Shown here: positions 1 through 10,879 of the stretch, piece by piece
How the letters are laid out: each line of letters opens with the position of its first letter
Position numbering within the stretch: the first letter of the stretch is position 1
From: Acanthosepion esculentum
Lineage: Eukaryota; Mollusca; Cephalopoda; Sepiida; Sepiidae
DNA length: 64,000 bases
NCBI GenBank assembly: GCA_964036315.1
Contig: OZ038479.1
Coordinates: 58,010,246 to 58,074,245 of the forward strand
Direction of reading: 5' to 3'
The notes under the pieces: model-generated
Databases searched by the model: none
Told to the model about the DNA's origin: nothing
Seen by the model: the letters and a program-made list of their open reading frames with translations, nothing else
Translations under genes and position numbers: made by a program

Positions 1-179
1 GTGAGGGAAACACTGTTAGTGGTCGACTAATAATTTATATTACATTTTCAATATTTTCAGCACTACAGGAATTGCTGCTCAGAGACTTATGTGTAAATAA
101 CTGATGTTGGTTATTTGACTGCTGACTCTTGAGATGGAAACTTCTGGTCAACCCGACATACATAAATGAAATAAAAGTC

Positions 180-900
180 AACAGGACCAATCGGGCAAAA
201 TAAAAAGAAAGACATTACTCATTGCTAGGTATGTTTTTCTTTAAGTTCCAACAAAATGCAGGCTTTTTTGTTTTTTACAAATGAGAGCAAAAAAATCATT
301 GCACACTGATTTTTAAATTTAAATATAAGGGAATTATTTGATTTTGATATTTTTTTCAGCACATTTCATTAATGAATTGAATAATGAGCATATATATTTA
401 GCAAAAAATATTATCAGAATCATGTGAGTCTGGGTAAAAGAAAGGTCACTAAACATAGTATTCAAACAAGTAATAATTAATAAACGTATTAACAATACAT
501 GTTACAGAAGAATAAAAAAAGAAATAAAGCTGAAGTTAAGAACAGTTCAATACAATCATCAGTATGTGTCTTTGAAGTAATTGTGGGTCTCATCTATATC
601 AAAGTCAAAGGAAACATGCCTTCCTGCTACGAAAGTCAAAGGGAAAAGAGGATGAAAATTTGAAATATCGTGCCGCCTGTGATTATCAACAGGGGAAGTG
701 GTAATTCCACAAGAAATAAGATTTAATTACCTAAACACCTGAGTAAAATCCTCTTTTCTATTGGACCGAATCTGTCTTTGAATATATCAAGGGAATCTGG
801 TACAGGACAAAGCATCCAAAAAGACCTCTTCAAACATTGCACCACCTATAATTATCATTAGGGTCAGGGTAGTAATCCCACAAGTAATTAGACTTAATTC
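180..900 (+). repeat. dispersed repeat R0, copy 1
   Basis: This AT-rich stretch recurs at about 21710-22330 and 53750-54392, with long shared tracts such as 'gtctgggtaaa' followed by 'aattaataaa' and a block around 'tgtgattatcaacaggg'. It has no coding potential. All copies are in the same orientation. The first two lie just left of ZNF modules A and C; the third lies right of module B. It may be an old transposon or part of the duplicated module; no termini are visible. Confidence 0.6.
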
Positions 901-1549
901 CTCACACACTGAAATTAAATCTGCCCCCTCCCCAAAACAAAAATTTGATGGGAGAAATTGGAAAAATTATTTTTTCCTTGTACCTCATAGCACTCACCAC
1001 TATCCCCAATTATACACACAGGATAGCAACCTAACTAATCATTGCAACTTCATCATTGACCAAAAAGAAGTACCAAATTTATCGTAACTATTAAGAATGT
1101 AATAATAAGTTAGATTGCATAATACCACTGAAACCTAACATTATTTCAGCCTGAATTCCTCACTAATAGTGACAACATCATCACAAGCCAGGATGGAACA
1201 CTAATTTTAAATCAGACACATTTAAATTTGGATACAGAAATAAAATGAAGTTGGATTTTGGTATAGACTAAAACATACGATAGTGCTTAATGTACAACCA
1301 AATCCTTACAGTGGTATTATAGCATGACATCCTCATAACCAGTCATCTTGACAAGTTTAAGCACTAAACGAAATTTACCTAAAGTAATGATCTCTCAAAA
1401 TTAGGTTTGATTAAAACTGAAAACATTACCACAGACACCACACAATAGGTGATGAAAACATTGTTTTGGTGATGACAAGTATGTTTATAGCAGCATTAGC
1501 TTTATAACAATTAGTTTAAGTGATGAGAAAGGAAGGAACATGTTACTTA
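901..1549. other. intergenic, no gene seen
   Basis: AT-rich sequence without a credible reading frame, RNA gene or recognisable repeat end. It separates repeat R0 from the start of duplicated block A. Confidence 0.5.
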
Positions 1550-1689
1550 ATCAGGTGTTACAGTAGCTGGAACTTCATTTCCAGTCAATATCCTAGTATC
1601 CCAACAGCACAGCTTTTCTCGAAATGTTAATTTAATTTTGAAACACTGTATTTGTTTTACTATTTGAATAAATTATGTTGCTCTTCTAC

Positions 1690-1870
1690 CAGTACCACTC
1701 TTAACCTGCAACAAGCTCTATTGATGGGAAGCTTCTTTCATGCTTCATCAAACTGATCCATGATACTTGCATTCATTTGAATAAGTCTATGTTCCTAAGA
1801 TTATTGCACACTAATTCTGCAAGAAGCTCTATTGATGAGTAGCTTCTTTTCATGGTTCATCAAAGCTTTA
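1690..1870 (+). repeat. 108-114 bp satellite, short array
   Basis: Nearly two degenerate units of the satellite better seen at 39785-40165 and 63440-64000. Recognisable words are 'cttgcattcatttgaata' and 'gcttctttcatgcttcatca'. It sits at the left edge of block A, as the longer array does in block B. Confidence 0.65.
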
Positions 1871-2379
1871 TTGCTAAAAAAAGCAACATGTTTTATGAAT
1901 GGAGTGACTTTTTTAAAATGTGAATGTAGATGTAGCATTTGCAAATTTAATTAAACTTTTCAAAAGAAATCTTATCAAAATAAATAAAAACAAGTCATTA
2001 AATTATGAAAATGTTCCTTGGTTAAAGTATTTATGATGACACTGGCCTCACAACAAAGTTAGGTGTGGGTGTGGTTCCTGTTGTACAATTTTACCAAAAA
2101 TTAAAAACTGAAAAATCGAATTGAAAATCACGGTATCAAGGAAAAAAAACAAAAAACAGAAACCAATACCAAAACATAAATTGCCAAAATGACTAACTCT
2201 AGTTTTAATACACTTTATTTACAGACCCTGAAAAAGGAATGTTCCTTATATTTTGCATGCAATAAAAATAAATAAAAATTCATATCTGCTTGTTACATGA
2301 ATATATGACTTCATTTCATTCATGTGATATCTTTATCGTAAGAATAAAAAAAGTGTTTTGAAATTCATAACATATGAAA

Positions 2380-2487
2380 AACATCATTCACACACTTCTC
2401 ACCAGTGTTTAAAAATGCAGATATGCAAACTTCAGAAGGAAAATGTTTCTTACCAGTAGAGATTCGATCATGATACAGTATATTTGA
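2380..2487 (-). pseudogene. relic zinc finger after locus A array
   Basis: After the TAG that ends the locus A array, the minus strand still carries a broken finger: a segment reading FPSEVCISAF followed by a TGEK linker, with frame changes between. The equivalent relic follows locus B (41665-41943). The array was once longer at its C-terminus, or ends in a shared degenerate finger. Confidence 0.55.
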
Positions 2488-3417
2488 CTATCCTGCATGT
2501 GTTTGCATATGGTTCTTCAAATGTGACTTCCGTGAAAATACAAAGCTACAAACTTCACAAGAATATGGTTTCTCTCCAGTGTGTGTTTGTATATGGCGAT
2601 TCAAAGCTGCTTTCTGTGTAAATGCAGATCGACAAACTTTGCAAGAATATGGTTTTTCTCCGGTGTGTGTTCGCATATGGTTCTTCAATGATGTCTTCAT
2701 TGAAAATGCAGATGCACAAACTTCACAAGAATATGGTTTCTCTCCAGTATGTGTTCGCATATGAAACTCCAAAGCTGATCTCTGTGTAAATGCAGATCCA
2801 CAAACTTCACAAGAATATGGTTTCTCCCCAGTGTGTGTTCGCACATGGTCCTTCAAATGTGACTTCATTGAAAATGAAGTTCCACAAACTTCACAAGAAT
2901 ATGGTTTCTCTCCAGTGTGTTTTCGCATATGACACTCCAAATGGGACTTCTGTGAAAATACAGATTCACAAACTTGACAAGAATATGGTTTCTCACCAGT
3001 GTGTTGTCGCATATGGCACACCAAATTTGACATTGTTGAAAATGTAGATACACAAAACTGACAAGAATATGGTTTCTCATGTGTGTGTGTCCGCATATGA
3101 CCCACCAAATGCGACTTCTGTGTAAATCCAGATCCACAAACTTCACAAGAATATGGTTTCTCTCCAGTGTGTGTTCGGATATGATACTCCAAATGTAACT
3201 TACGTGTAAATCCAGATCCACAAACTTCACAACAATGTGGTCTCTCTCCAGTGTGTGTTTGCATATGGCGCACCAAATGTGAATTCTTTGAAAATGCAGA
3301 TGCACAAATGTGACAAGAATATGGTTTCCCTCCGGTGTTTGTTTGTATAGTGTTCTGTGAAAATGCCAATTCATTAAATTCACGTGTAGCTGGTTTATTC
3401 CTAGTGCGGTTTTCCAT
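2488..3417 (-). CDS. C2H2 zinc-finger protein, 10 fingers (locus A)
   Basis: Ten consecutive C2H2 fingers with CX2C and HX3H spacing, joined mostly by the TGEKPYSC linker, form an uninterrupted frame. Such proteins bind DNA in the nucleus, each finger reading about three bases through helix positions -1, 2, 3 and 6. Read that way the fingers give KSHR, RLHY, QSHG, TSNC, QSHC, MSHD, QSAF, MTSN, QAAR and RSHN, so most differ. I start at the ATG at 3417 (309 residues); the open frame runs to about 3490 without another ATG. Residues 1-35 hold a degenerate finger. An upstream exon may supply the true start. No KRAB, BTB, SCAN or other effector domain is visible. Target and role are unknown; it may be a functional gene. 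Confidence 0.85.
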   Translation of the reverse strand: MENRTRNKPATREFNELAFSQNTIQTNTGGKPYSCHICASAFSKNSHLVRHMQTHTGERPHCCEVCGSGFTRKLHLEYHIRTHTGEKPYSCEVCGSGFTQKSHLVGHMRTHTHEKPYSCQFCVSTFSTMSNLVCHMRQHTGEKPYSCQVCESVFSQKSHLECHMRKHTGEKPYSCEVCGTSFSMKSHLKDHVRTHTGEKPYSCEVCGSAFTQRSALEFHMRTHTGEKPYSCEVCASAFSMKTSLKNHMRTHTGEKPYSCKVCRSAFTQKAALNRHIQTHTGEKPYSCEVCSFVFSRKSHLKNHMQTHAG

Positions 3418-3730
3418 ATGGTTCACTAAATCTAAATAATAACAAAAGTTTGCAAACTTCACAAAAACATGGCTTATTAAATCTTCTTTTACTCATATGT
3501 GACACGAAGATTCTACAGAAAAGACAACCTACACATGTCAAAGTACGTCTTTTTGCAAGTTAATGTCCAATTCGATACTTTTGAAAATAGAGATGCACAA
3601 CTTTTACATGAATATTGCAGGATATTTTTCCCTGTTCTTGATGGAAAGTGAAGAGTCTTGTTTTCCTTCATTTAAATTCCCAAGAATAACAGCTTTTATG
3701 AATATCATGATTTCCTGTCCAGCAAAAGAC
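3418..3730 (-). pseudogene. relic upstream exon of locus A with splice acceptor
   Basis: On the minus strand a pyrimidine-rich tract ending in CAG at 3731-3733 precedes GTCTTTTGCTGG, a plausible acceptor for the last exon; the same junction occurs in loci B and C. Between it and the array are two broken fingers: one reading YSCKSCASLFSK (about 3550-3615) and one with CFCEVCK (about 3430-3470) that is out of frame with the array. Multiple frame changes mean this stretch is probably untranslated. Confidence 0.55.
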
Positions 3731-5369
3731 CTGTGAAGTAAAAGTGATGACACATAATTTGACAGAGACTGTGAATAAATCATGAAATCAGTTCATATTT
3801 TAACAGGTACATTTAGCTATATATTAATGCTAGTTGAGACTAGTACAGGGACACAATAATGCAGTAGTCAGGAAAGATCAATAGAAAAATCAATAAGTTT
3901 CATCCTTGTAAATCCAAATACATTACACCAAACTTAACACAAGAAACTTGTTTGTGCAGAGGAAGTAAAAGCAAAGCCTGTGAATATTTAAATGTCATGA
4001 AAATTATTATAAACAATTTTGAATTTCTTACTCTGAATAAAGGAAAAAGGAAAAAAAATAAAAAGTAGTTCACTGATGCTTTTACACATTATTATTTACA
4101 CTATTTACATTAGGGTTATTGTCCTAATTTTGTTGTTGTGATAACAGCGGCAATGATGAGGAAAAGACCCTAAATGTAAATAATGACGAGGTCCCCAATT
4201 TAGGAAACAAAGAGCAAAGAAGCAGTCAAACCGTGTTCCTTTCAAAACCCATCTCATGTCTCAAAGCTTCAAGGACATCTTGATTGATTGAGATTTACAG
4301 CATATCAACCACAATTGGTTATTTAATGCTGACAAAATTGTTATTGTTGACACCTTTCATTATACTGATGTGAAAACCTCCTCATAAAATAATGGCTGCT
4401 TTAACAGGAATCCATGGTTTTGAAATGGCAAATCTGTTAAAAAAAAAAAATTTCCAATTGCCATTTTTATTTGTTACTATGTTTGCCTTTCCTAACTCAC
4501 TGTCCAACTGACATCAAAGAATAGAGTTGGGAATGTTTTAATACACCCACTTTACCTACCGTCTCCATACAGTTTACAGTATTTAGGAATCAAGTTTTAC
4601 AATGATGGCTTGAGTTTATAAGAAAATGTTAGGTGGTGGGGAACAAAAGTTTTGTCTTTTGTTTTATTTTTTTTCATAACCACACGGCAGTTTGTTATTT
4701 CAGAGAGAGAGAGAGACAAATTTTACAAATTAGCCTTTTCTCAAAAATTTTATTTAATAATTTCAATAAAGTGACCAAATGATAAAGTAGTTTTTTTTTT
4801 TTTTATCTCTAGATGAGTTTTAAACAATTTATTTATTGGAATTTATTGACAACTAGACTTTTTATGTTATTAAACATTGCTTGGCATTTTTACTGATTTC
4901 TACATGACAACATTGCATGAGCACATCCAAATTAGTTTTACTCATGTAGAAATTAAAGTGAGATAATTATTTTGTTCTTAAAAAAGCTAACTATAAACTA
5001 AAATGTTACGTAAAACAAAAAAATACCTTTGAAAGACATTTGTTTTACTGCAACATCCATTTTGTGAGTTGGAGTTAAATATTTAATTTACAATAAACAC
5101 ACAGAGACCTTTTTCCAAAAAATCAAAACAATTTTTTTAAAGTACCTATTAGCTACACTGTAAAAACAAATACACCATTTTGCAGAGATCTATTGAAAAA
5201 AAGACATATTTCACCTGTATGGAAAGCTGGAAACCTGGATTGATAAAATTGATTTATTATTCTAAAAACCTAACATGGAAAAGCAATAGGCTGCTTTATA
5301 TGAACAAACTTCAACCTTGAAAGATGAACTGTCTCCAAAAAAGAAATAAAGGTGAATAACTGCAGTTTC
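3731..5369. other. non-coding part of block A
   Basis: Probable intron or upstream flank of the locus A ZNF gene. No reading frame. It is homologous to about 42789-45590 of block B, including 'gaggaagtaaaagcaaagcc' near 3960 and 43795. Block B carries one extra tandem copy of the 4570-5060 portion. Confidence 0.6.
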
Positions 5370-6700
5370 TTAAATTTGTGCACAAGCCAGAGTGGGAGAA
5401 TTTCCAGAACATTTTTATGCAGGTGGTAATGTGCTTTTCCGCAAATTTTGTCATCCTTGTGTTGACCTTGTTAGGGTGGACACTCTAAAGGACTATATTA
5501 AGTCTAAAAACCATTTGGCAAAAATAGGCTTCTAACAAGCAACCCACTATGAAACAGACAACTTACTACCAACAACTTTGAAAAATATGTAAGATTTGAT
5601 TTCTTCCTTGATTTTTTTAAAATGTATCTGTCACCATGAAAGAATGCAATCATCAATCTAAGTCAGGCTTGCATCCAAGCTGTTACTCATGTTGATAGTG
5701 AATTTGATGATATCACTGCATTTATAACTGATTCAGCAACATATATTCTAAGAAGGAGCATAGGAATGTTTTATCCATTATATTTGCAGTCATCATGTCT
5801 TGTGTTTAGCACACATTTTCATCTTGCTGGTGTCCACTATTTGATAATGGTGCTCAGCTCAGTACTTTCATGAAGTCAGTTTTTTTTTTTCCAAAAACCT
5901 GGACAAAAACAGCAATATCTGAAATAGCTTGAAGCCTACTTGCCTAAGCAGCTTGTGAAGTGCCTCCTGTTCCATTTGGCAACCTGATGCAATTCATGGT
6001 TCAATTCAGCCAAGTATCACTCTTCATATGTCCAATTTTATGAAAGATTCTTTGAACAATAAAAAAGCCATGGCTTGTCTATAGACCAAATTTTGGAATT
6101 AGTAGATGATAGTAAACTGTACCATGTATCATGCCATAGTTTACATTACAATCTGCATTTAATCAATGAGAAATGCACTTGTTTAATAAAAGCCTTGACA
6201 AGCTTAGAGGAGACCAAGTTACCACCTGTATGTATTGTGTATAAGCTAGTGGAAGATTTAAAGCATTACCTTGAGAGTGGTAGGTTGAAAACAACATTTT
6301 GGTATTCTATCTGAATTGGAAAGCAGATGGATGAATAAGGTTACATCAAATTTGCAGGAGATATTCAGTACAACACAGGCTTGGATATTTATTCATTGTA
6401 TGAGTTTTAAAAATCAGCTCATCTGTTGATCCTAGACATCTACCATGTAATTGCCATGACATTGGCAGTTTTGCAGCCTTTCTTGATTTGCAAGATCCAT
6501 CTACTGAACTCTTTGAAGAATTTCAAATTTATATAAAATACAAAGATAACCTGAAATCCCTTCAGCATTCCAGAATTTTGGAGTGCCAATAAGAGCAGAT
6601 TTCCCATTCTGTCACAGATTACCATTAAAGTTATTTAATTCTTTTAGTAGTCTGTGGTGCTATTTTCTGTAGGTTTTGCCACTTTCACATAATTCTTATT
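5370..6700 (+). pseudogene. decayed hAT / CGGBP1-like transposase, copy A
   Basis: Conceptual translation with frame changes gives an N-terminal zinc-binding stretch (FRKFCHPCVDL then DYIKSKNHL, about 5440-5530), a middle segment DDITAFITDSATY (about 5705-5750), and a C-terminal part 6075-6314 containing LINEKCTCLIKALTSLEET. This order resembles CGGBP1-like proteins derived from hAT transposases; the family assignment is from memory. Frameshifts and stops break every segment, so no protein is made. The better preserved copy is at 46650-47740. Confidence 0.5.
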
Positions 6701-6911
6701 TAGGATTGGAGCATTCTTTGCAAAGGTTGTCCTGTAAACTGATAAAATTAGATTAAGGGCAGAAGTATGAAAACCTATCAAGCAAATTATCAAATGGGTG
6801 GATATTCCAGCTAGTAAAATTTTTCATTTTCCTTCTATTTTCTTGTCTTAATAACAGATTTTGTTACTTTTTTCACTAAGTATTATAATGAAGCTAAAAC
6901 AAAAATCTGTA

Positions 6912-6913
<2 letters not shown>

Positions 6914-6943
<30 letters not shown>
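6914..6943 (+). repeat. 30-base A run
   Basis: Thirty consecutive A residues. The homologous position in block B (about 47950) lacks the run and the following ~110 bases. It could be the tail of a retroposed insert or slippage expansion. Confidence 0.8.
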
Positions 6944-6946
<3 letters not shown>

Positions 6947-7369
6947 AATTACCAAAACCTGAGAAAAAAAGGAAAATTTGAACTGGAAAATCAGTCCCTC
7001 TACATATACACTGTTAAAATGGGCTTCTGGCACACTCAAGATAGAATATCCAACAAACTTTGAATGGTCTTAACTCAGTTGCTTATTGAGTTAGCAAGAT
7101 AAATTTGATACCATTTTTTATGTTCTGTCAAACTCTATATACCTACATGAAAAGATTTTAAATATAATGAAAACAAAATAGTTTGGGATACCTACTAGCA
7201 GTCAAGTGATATTATTAAGAATATATTTACTAATGATAAATGAAACAATTCATTACAGTTGAATGAACCCCCAATACTTGAAAACAAAATTCGGTTTGAA
7301 ATACAGCAAAGTATTTTACCAATTGGAAATATTAAATTTAATTTATTAGTATCTGTCTATATTTCTGAT

Positions 7370-7445
7370 ATGAGGTATTGTAATTATTTACACTATTCAT
7401 ATAGTTTGGGTGGTTGTCCTCATTTTGGTTGCCATATTCACAATG
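7370..7445 (-). mobile_element. SINE 3' tail fragment
   Basis: Minus-strand match to the 3' part of the SINE at 8560-8880 ('ggcaac' through the 'gtaaatagtg' tail). The tRNA-like head is missing. Confidence 0.5.
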
Positions 7446-7484
7446 TATATAAACTTTAAAGATTTAAAATATTATAAATTATTC

Positions 7485-7970
7485 CAATTAAAATGATGAA
7501 AAAAATGAAATTTTTTGTAAAAATTCATTATTCATCAAAAAAAATTCTTCCGACAATAGTGCCCATAATATCTTATTCATAAAATCAATTAAAAGCTTTT
7601 CTAATTAAATAATGCTTTTGTTTGATTTTATGAGTATTTTATGATTCAAAGCAGATTTTTGGTTAGTGGAGGGTCCTGCTTTAAAAAAAAAAATTGTGAT
7701 TTAAATTCTCCAAGTTCTTTTAACTAGTATAAACAAACAATGAGCAGGTCCAAATTTCATAAAATTAAGTGGGGGAAACGATGTAAACATTTTTTTTGCT
7801 AAGAATTTCTAAAAGAAAAAAAAATCCGTAAAATAATTTAATTTGTGAATAAGTCTTGAAAGTTTCATTAAAATTCAACATTTATTTGATTTTTGCAAGA
7901 ATTTCCAAATCTGTTTTTCACCACAAAAAAAGACACTAAAATTTCTTATACTAATATAAGGACGTCCACA
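7485..7970 (+). repeat. dispersed repeat R1
   Basis: First of about ten copies of an AT-rich non-coding repeat. Signature words in order are 'tcattattcatcaaaaaa', 'cttttctaattaaataatg', 'attcaaagcagattttt', 'gaaagtttcattaaaat' and 'gacactaaaatttc'. Fuller copies continue into 'tttcctcttaataataac' and end near 'aattagtggaggtacct'. Other copies: 8225-8540, 9280-9960, 13380-13560, 20300-21690 (interrupted), 29960-30960, 33930-34400, 35870-36622, 38745-39365 and 51270-51850. It has no ORF; class unknown. Confidence 0.65.
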
Positions 7971-8224
7971 AAAACATGATACCTAAGGTTTAAAATGAAT
8001 TTTAAAAAATAAAACATCTTTCTTGAAGCTTTTATTTTAGTTTTAATTTCAAGCTAATAGATTAAAATTAACATTTCCAATAAGCAAAATCCGTTACTGA
8101 ATTTCAAAAACTAATTTAAATTGATTGGAAGGGGGTTTGTTTTCTAAAATATCTGATTGGCACCTGTTTTAGTCATCATTCATCACAATGTAATTCTCAT
8201 TATTTCTTAAGACAAATGTGTCCT

Positions 8225-8540
8225 CAATAAATCTTATTCATAAAATCTATTAAAAGCTTTTCTAATTAAATAATGTAACAGTTTTATTGCATTTTTTATT
8301 TTATGATTCAGAGCAGATTTTCAGGAAATGAGTAGCAGTTTAAAAAACAAAAACAAGCTTGGATTTACATCCTCCAAGGAGTCCTGCTTTTTACTAATAG
8401 AAGACATTTGGCAATTAAAATTTAATTTCTCAAAATTTGATGAAATTAAGTAAGTGGAGGAGGGTAACATGTCTAAAAAAATATGTATATATTACCAAGA
8501 TTTTCTAATTTTTGCAGGAATTTCCAAATCGATGTGTTAA
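8225..8540 (+). repeat. dispersed repeat R1, partial
   Basis: Contains the R1 words 'cttttctaattaaataatg' and 'attcagagcagattttcagg' and stops near the SINE at 8560, which probably inserted at or near its end. Confidence 0.6.
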
Positions 8541-8559
8541 TATTTATGATTAGTGTTTT

Positions 8560-8880
8560 TTAGGTGTTATTTAGGTCCAGTGACAGGACCCAAAGAGTGT
8601 GAGTTCAATACCTGGTTAAGGCGGTGGAGAACTTGGAGAGGGGAATTAACAGGAGATAACTGATAACTGACATCCATTAGACATGGCACGTGGAACTAGA
8701 ACAGTGTACCCCACTGAGTGAAATAAAGGGTTCAGTTTGACATTCCAATGACCTGGAGAAGGCTGAAGCATACAACGGCCGAAACGTTTTGATAAATATG
8801 GCAACAAAGATGAGGACAATAGTCTGAATAATGTAAATAGTGTACATAATACCTCAACTCAGAAATATAGACAGATAGCA
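8560..8880 (+). mobile_element. tRNA-derived SINE (family 1)
   Basis: The head contains a Pol III B-box-like stretch 'gtgagttcaatacctgg' (about 8599-8615). The body holds 'gaaggctgaagca' and 'gccgaaacgt', and the tail 'atatggcaacaaagatgagg' leads to 'aatgtaaatagtgta'. Related copies are at 48945-49245 (plus), 52345-52590 (minus) and tail pieces at 7370, 48720 and 52795. Repetition in both orientations and the tRNA-like head support a SINE; the published family name is not assigned. Confidence 0.65.
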
Positions 8881-9279
8881 AAGGAATTAATTTTTTATAC
8901 CCAGTAATTAAAATACTTTGGTGTATTTAAAACTGAATTTATATTGATTGGAATAAACTTTTTTGTTTTTAGTAAAATGGATGATGTTCACCATTTTGAG
9001 ACATTTGAAAACAAAAGTTAAATTTTCCATTTTAAAATCTTGTAAAAAGGAAAATATACATTTTTCAAAGTTTATTTGAGCAAAATTAAAAAATTTAAAG
9101 TTTACTTAATCTAATTTTAAACAAACAGTACTTAGATTTTCGGCAGGAAAAATGTAGTAGAAACTAAGAAAAGCACTTCTTAACTCCAGTGACTCATTTG
9201 TCCGGTGTTGATTGATTGTACTGGCAGCTGAGGTCAGGAGAAGTCATTGGATAGATTAACAGAAGTGACAAATTTTATG

Positions 9280-9745
9280 AATTTTAAGTGAACTTATTTA
9301 ACTACTCTGTAATTTTTACAAATTAACAAATATTTTAAGCAATCTAATATTTTATTAATTATTAGGTACTTTACTAAAAAGTGGAGGTACCTATCTAAAA
9401 TAATTTAATTTATTTGTGAATAAGTTCTGAAAGTTTAATTAAAATCTGACAATTATTTGATTTTTGCAATAATTTACAAAACAATGTTGTTTTACTGGAA
9501 AAAAGACACTAAAAATCCCTTTGATATAACTGCTGAAGCAAGAAAAACAAGCTTGTTATCTAAAATTTCGAATGTGCTAGAAAGGATTAAAAAATTAATA
9601 AAACAGAAAATACTTTAGTCTTTCCTCTTAATAATAACAAACATTTTGATGATAAAATTTTGTTTTCATTAAATTTGGACCATTTTTTTCATCATGGTAT
9701 GTATGCTGATTTTTTAGCAATTTCATGGTGATAATTACATTTAAC
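9280..9745 (+). repeat. dispersed repeat R1, right half
   Basis: Runs from 'tttgtgaataagttctgaaag' to the R1 end around 'gctgattttttagc'. It faces an inverted second copy starting about 20 bases later. Confidence 0.65.
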
Positions 9746-9764
9746 TTAATTTAGGTATCTCCAC

Positions 9765-9960
9765 TAATTCGCTAAAAATGAGCGTACTCTGATGAAAAAA
9801 GGCCCAAAACTTGATGAAAAACAATTTATCATATAAATGTTTGTTAAGAGGAAAGACCAAAGTATTTTTTCATTATTTTTTTTTACATTTTTAATCCTTC
9901 TGAGCATATCTGAAATTTTAGTTAAAAAATTTTTTTTTTTGAGTCAGTAAAATCAGGGCT
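9765..9960 (-). repeat. dispersed repeat R1, inverted copy
   Basis: Reverse complement of the end of R1: 'attcgctaaaaatgagc', then 'gaaaaaaggcccaaaact', then 'gttaagaggaaagacc'. With the copy ending at 9745 it forms an imperfect inverted repeat with arms of about 130 bases. Confidence 0.65.
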
Positions 9961-10090
9961 GTGGAGTTGAAGTCAGAAGCAATTAAGGGGTCACTGGACT
10001 TGGAGTCAGTAAAACTATACTGACTCTGACTCAAGTTGAATTCACACTTTATATGGCACTAGTTTAGTCTGTAAAGTTATACAGTGCACA
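9950..10090. mobile_element. possible MITE with GGAGT-rich ends
   Basis: 'cagggctgtggagttgaagtc' followed by repeated 'ggagtcagt' and the complementary 'actgactctgactc' resembles a common small inverted-repeat element built of GGAGTC words. The right end is degraded. Recognition is from memory. Confidence 0.35.
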
Positions 10091-10602
10091 CTCCTTATAA
10101 ATAGATTATTTAAAAAAAAATCATGGTTTTACATTTATTATGAATTGTAATGAATTTTATCCTCATTGTGGCCATTCCTCTCAACCCCCAAACCTTTGTT
10201 ATGTAATGCTGGCTTTCAAATTAATGCAGACTGATAATTTCGATAAACATATCCATTATGTACTTATTTGAATAAATTAAATAAACACCTTCATGTTTCC
10301 CATTCTGTTTCAGCACATGGCCAGGGGGGGGGCCATAATATTCCTGTCAAGTTCTATCTTTTCCATCACTCCACCAGTTTGGCTGCTCCTCCCACTGCAG
10401 CGTTGCCAAACAGTAGGGTAATTATGATTTCAACTGTAGACTAGCGCAATAAAATATCTCTTTTCCCACTCTCCCTTTCTTTTTGTCCTCTCTACTTTGT
10501 AACATTGAAATAAGGATATTAAGAGTAGAACAATTCATTAATAGATAAATGGAACATCCTAAACATGTTCAGTTTCATGATTTCATTCACCCACTTAACA
10601 GA
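10091..10602. other. intergenic, no gene seen
   Basis: No reading frame or RNA gene. Includes a run of nine G at about 10324. Confidence 0.5.
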
Positions 10603-10627
10603 ATATATATATATATATATATATATA
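10603..10627. repeat. (AT)n microsatellite
   Basis: About twelve AT dinucleotides directly abutting and overlapping the base of the long hairpin. Confidence 0.9.
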
Positions 10628-10760
10628 AAAGTGAACATAGAAGTCAACACTTAGAGGCGACAGTCTGTTTCATGCTAGATGCAATCATCGGGCCATGATT
10701 GCATCTAGCAGGAAACAGACTGTCGCCTCTAAGTGTTGACTTCTATGTTCACTTTTATAT
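10623..10760. repeat. long near-perfect inverted repeat, 66-bp stem
   Basis: Bases 10623-10688 pair with 10695-10760. There is a single mismatch (10672 A against 10711 G) and a six-base centre. The core 'tagaggcgacagtctgtttc' appears in both arms. A transcript from either strand would fold into a long hairpin. AT microsatellites lie on both sides, as is common for inverted-repeat MITEs. A MITE or palindromic insertion is the simplest explanation; a small-RNA precursor is possible but not shown. Confidence 0.85.
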
Positions 10761-10830
10761 TTACACACGCTCTATCTCTGATATTGAGTACTTTATCCTA
10801 TAAATATAGCACACTTTAAGACTATATTTC

Positions 10831-10833
<3 letters not shown>

Positions 10834-10873
<40 letters not shown>
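10834..10873. repeat. (AT)n microsatellite
   Basis: About twenty AT dinucleotides, 74 bases right of the long hairpin. Confidence 0.9.
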
Positions 10874-10875
<2 letters not shown>

Positions 10876-10879
10876 CATT

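Larger units (their letters stand above)
1550..7000. repeat. duplicated block A (ZNF module)
   Basis: Most of this block matches about 39640-48060 in the same order: a satellite, the 3' flank of a ZNF array, the array, its upstream exon remnant, a non-coding stretch, then a decayed hAT-like transposase. The match survives in non-coding DNA, so this is a segmental duplication rather than protein similarity. Block A lacks an 800-bp insertion and a tandem duplication that block B carries. A 30-base A run at 6914-6943 and about 110 bases after it are absent from B. Confidence 0.75.

Noticed and set aside
2579..3383. ORFs of 61-172 codons on both strands over the locus A finger array
   Set aside because: Finger repeats have an 84-base period without stops in several frames, so shadow ORFs arise. 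Only one minus frame has the Cys/His pattern. The same applies to 24578-25603 and 41952-42401.
2488..3462. Start of locus A at 3462
   Set aside because: That codon is GTG. In an animal gene the first ATG (3417) or an upstream exon is more likely.
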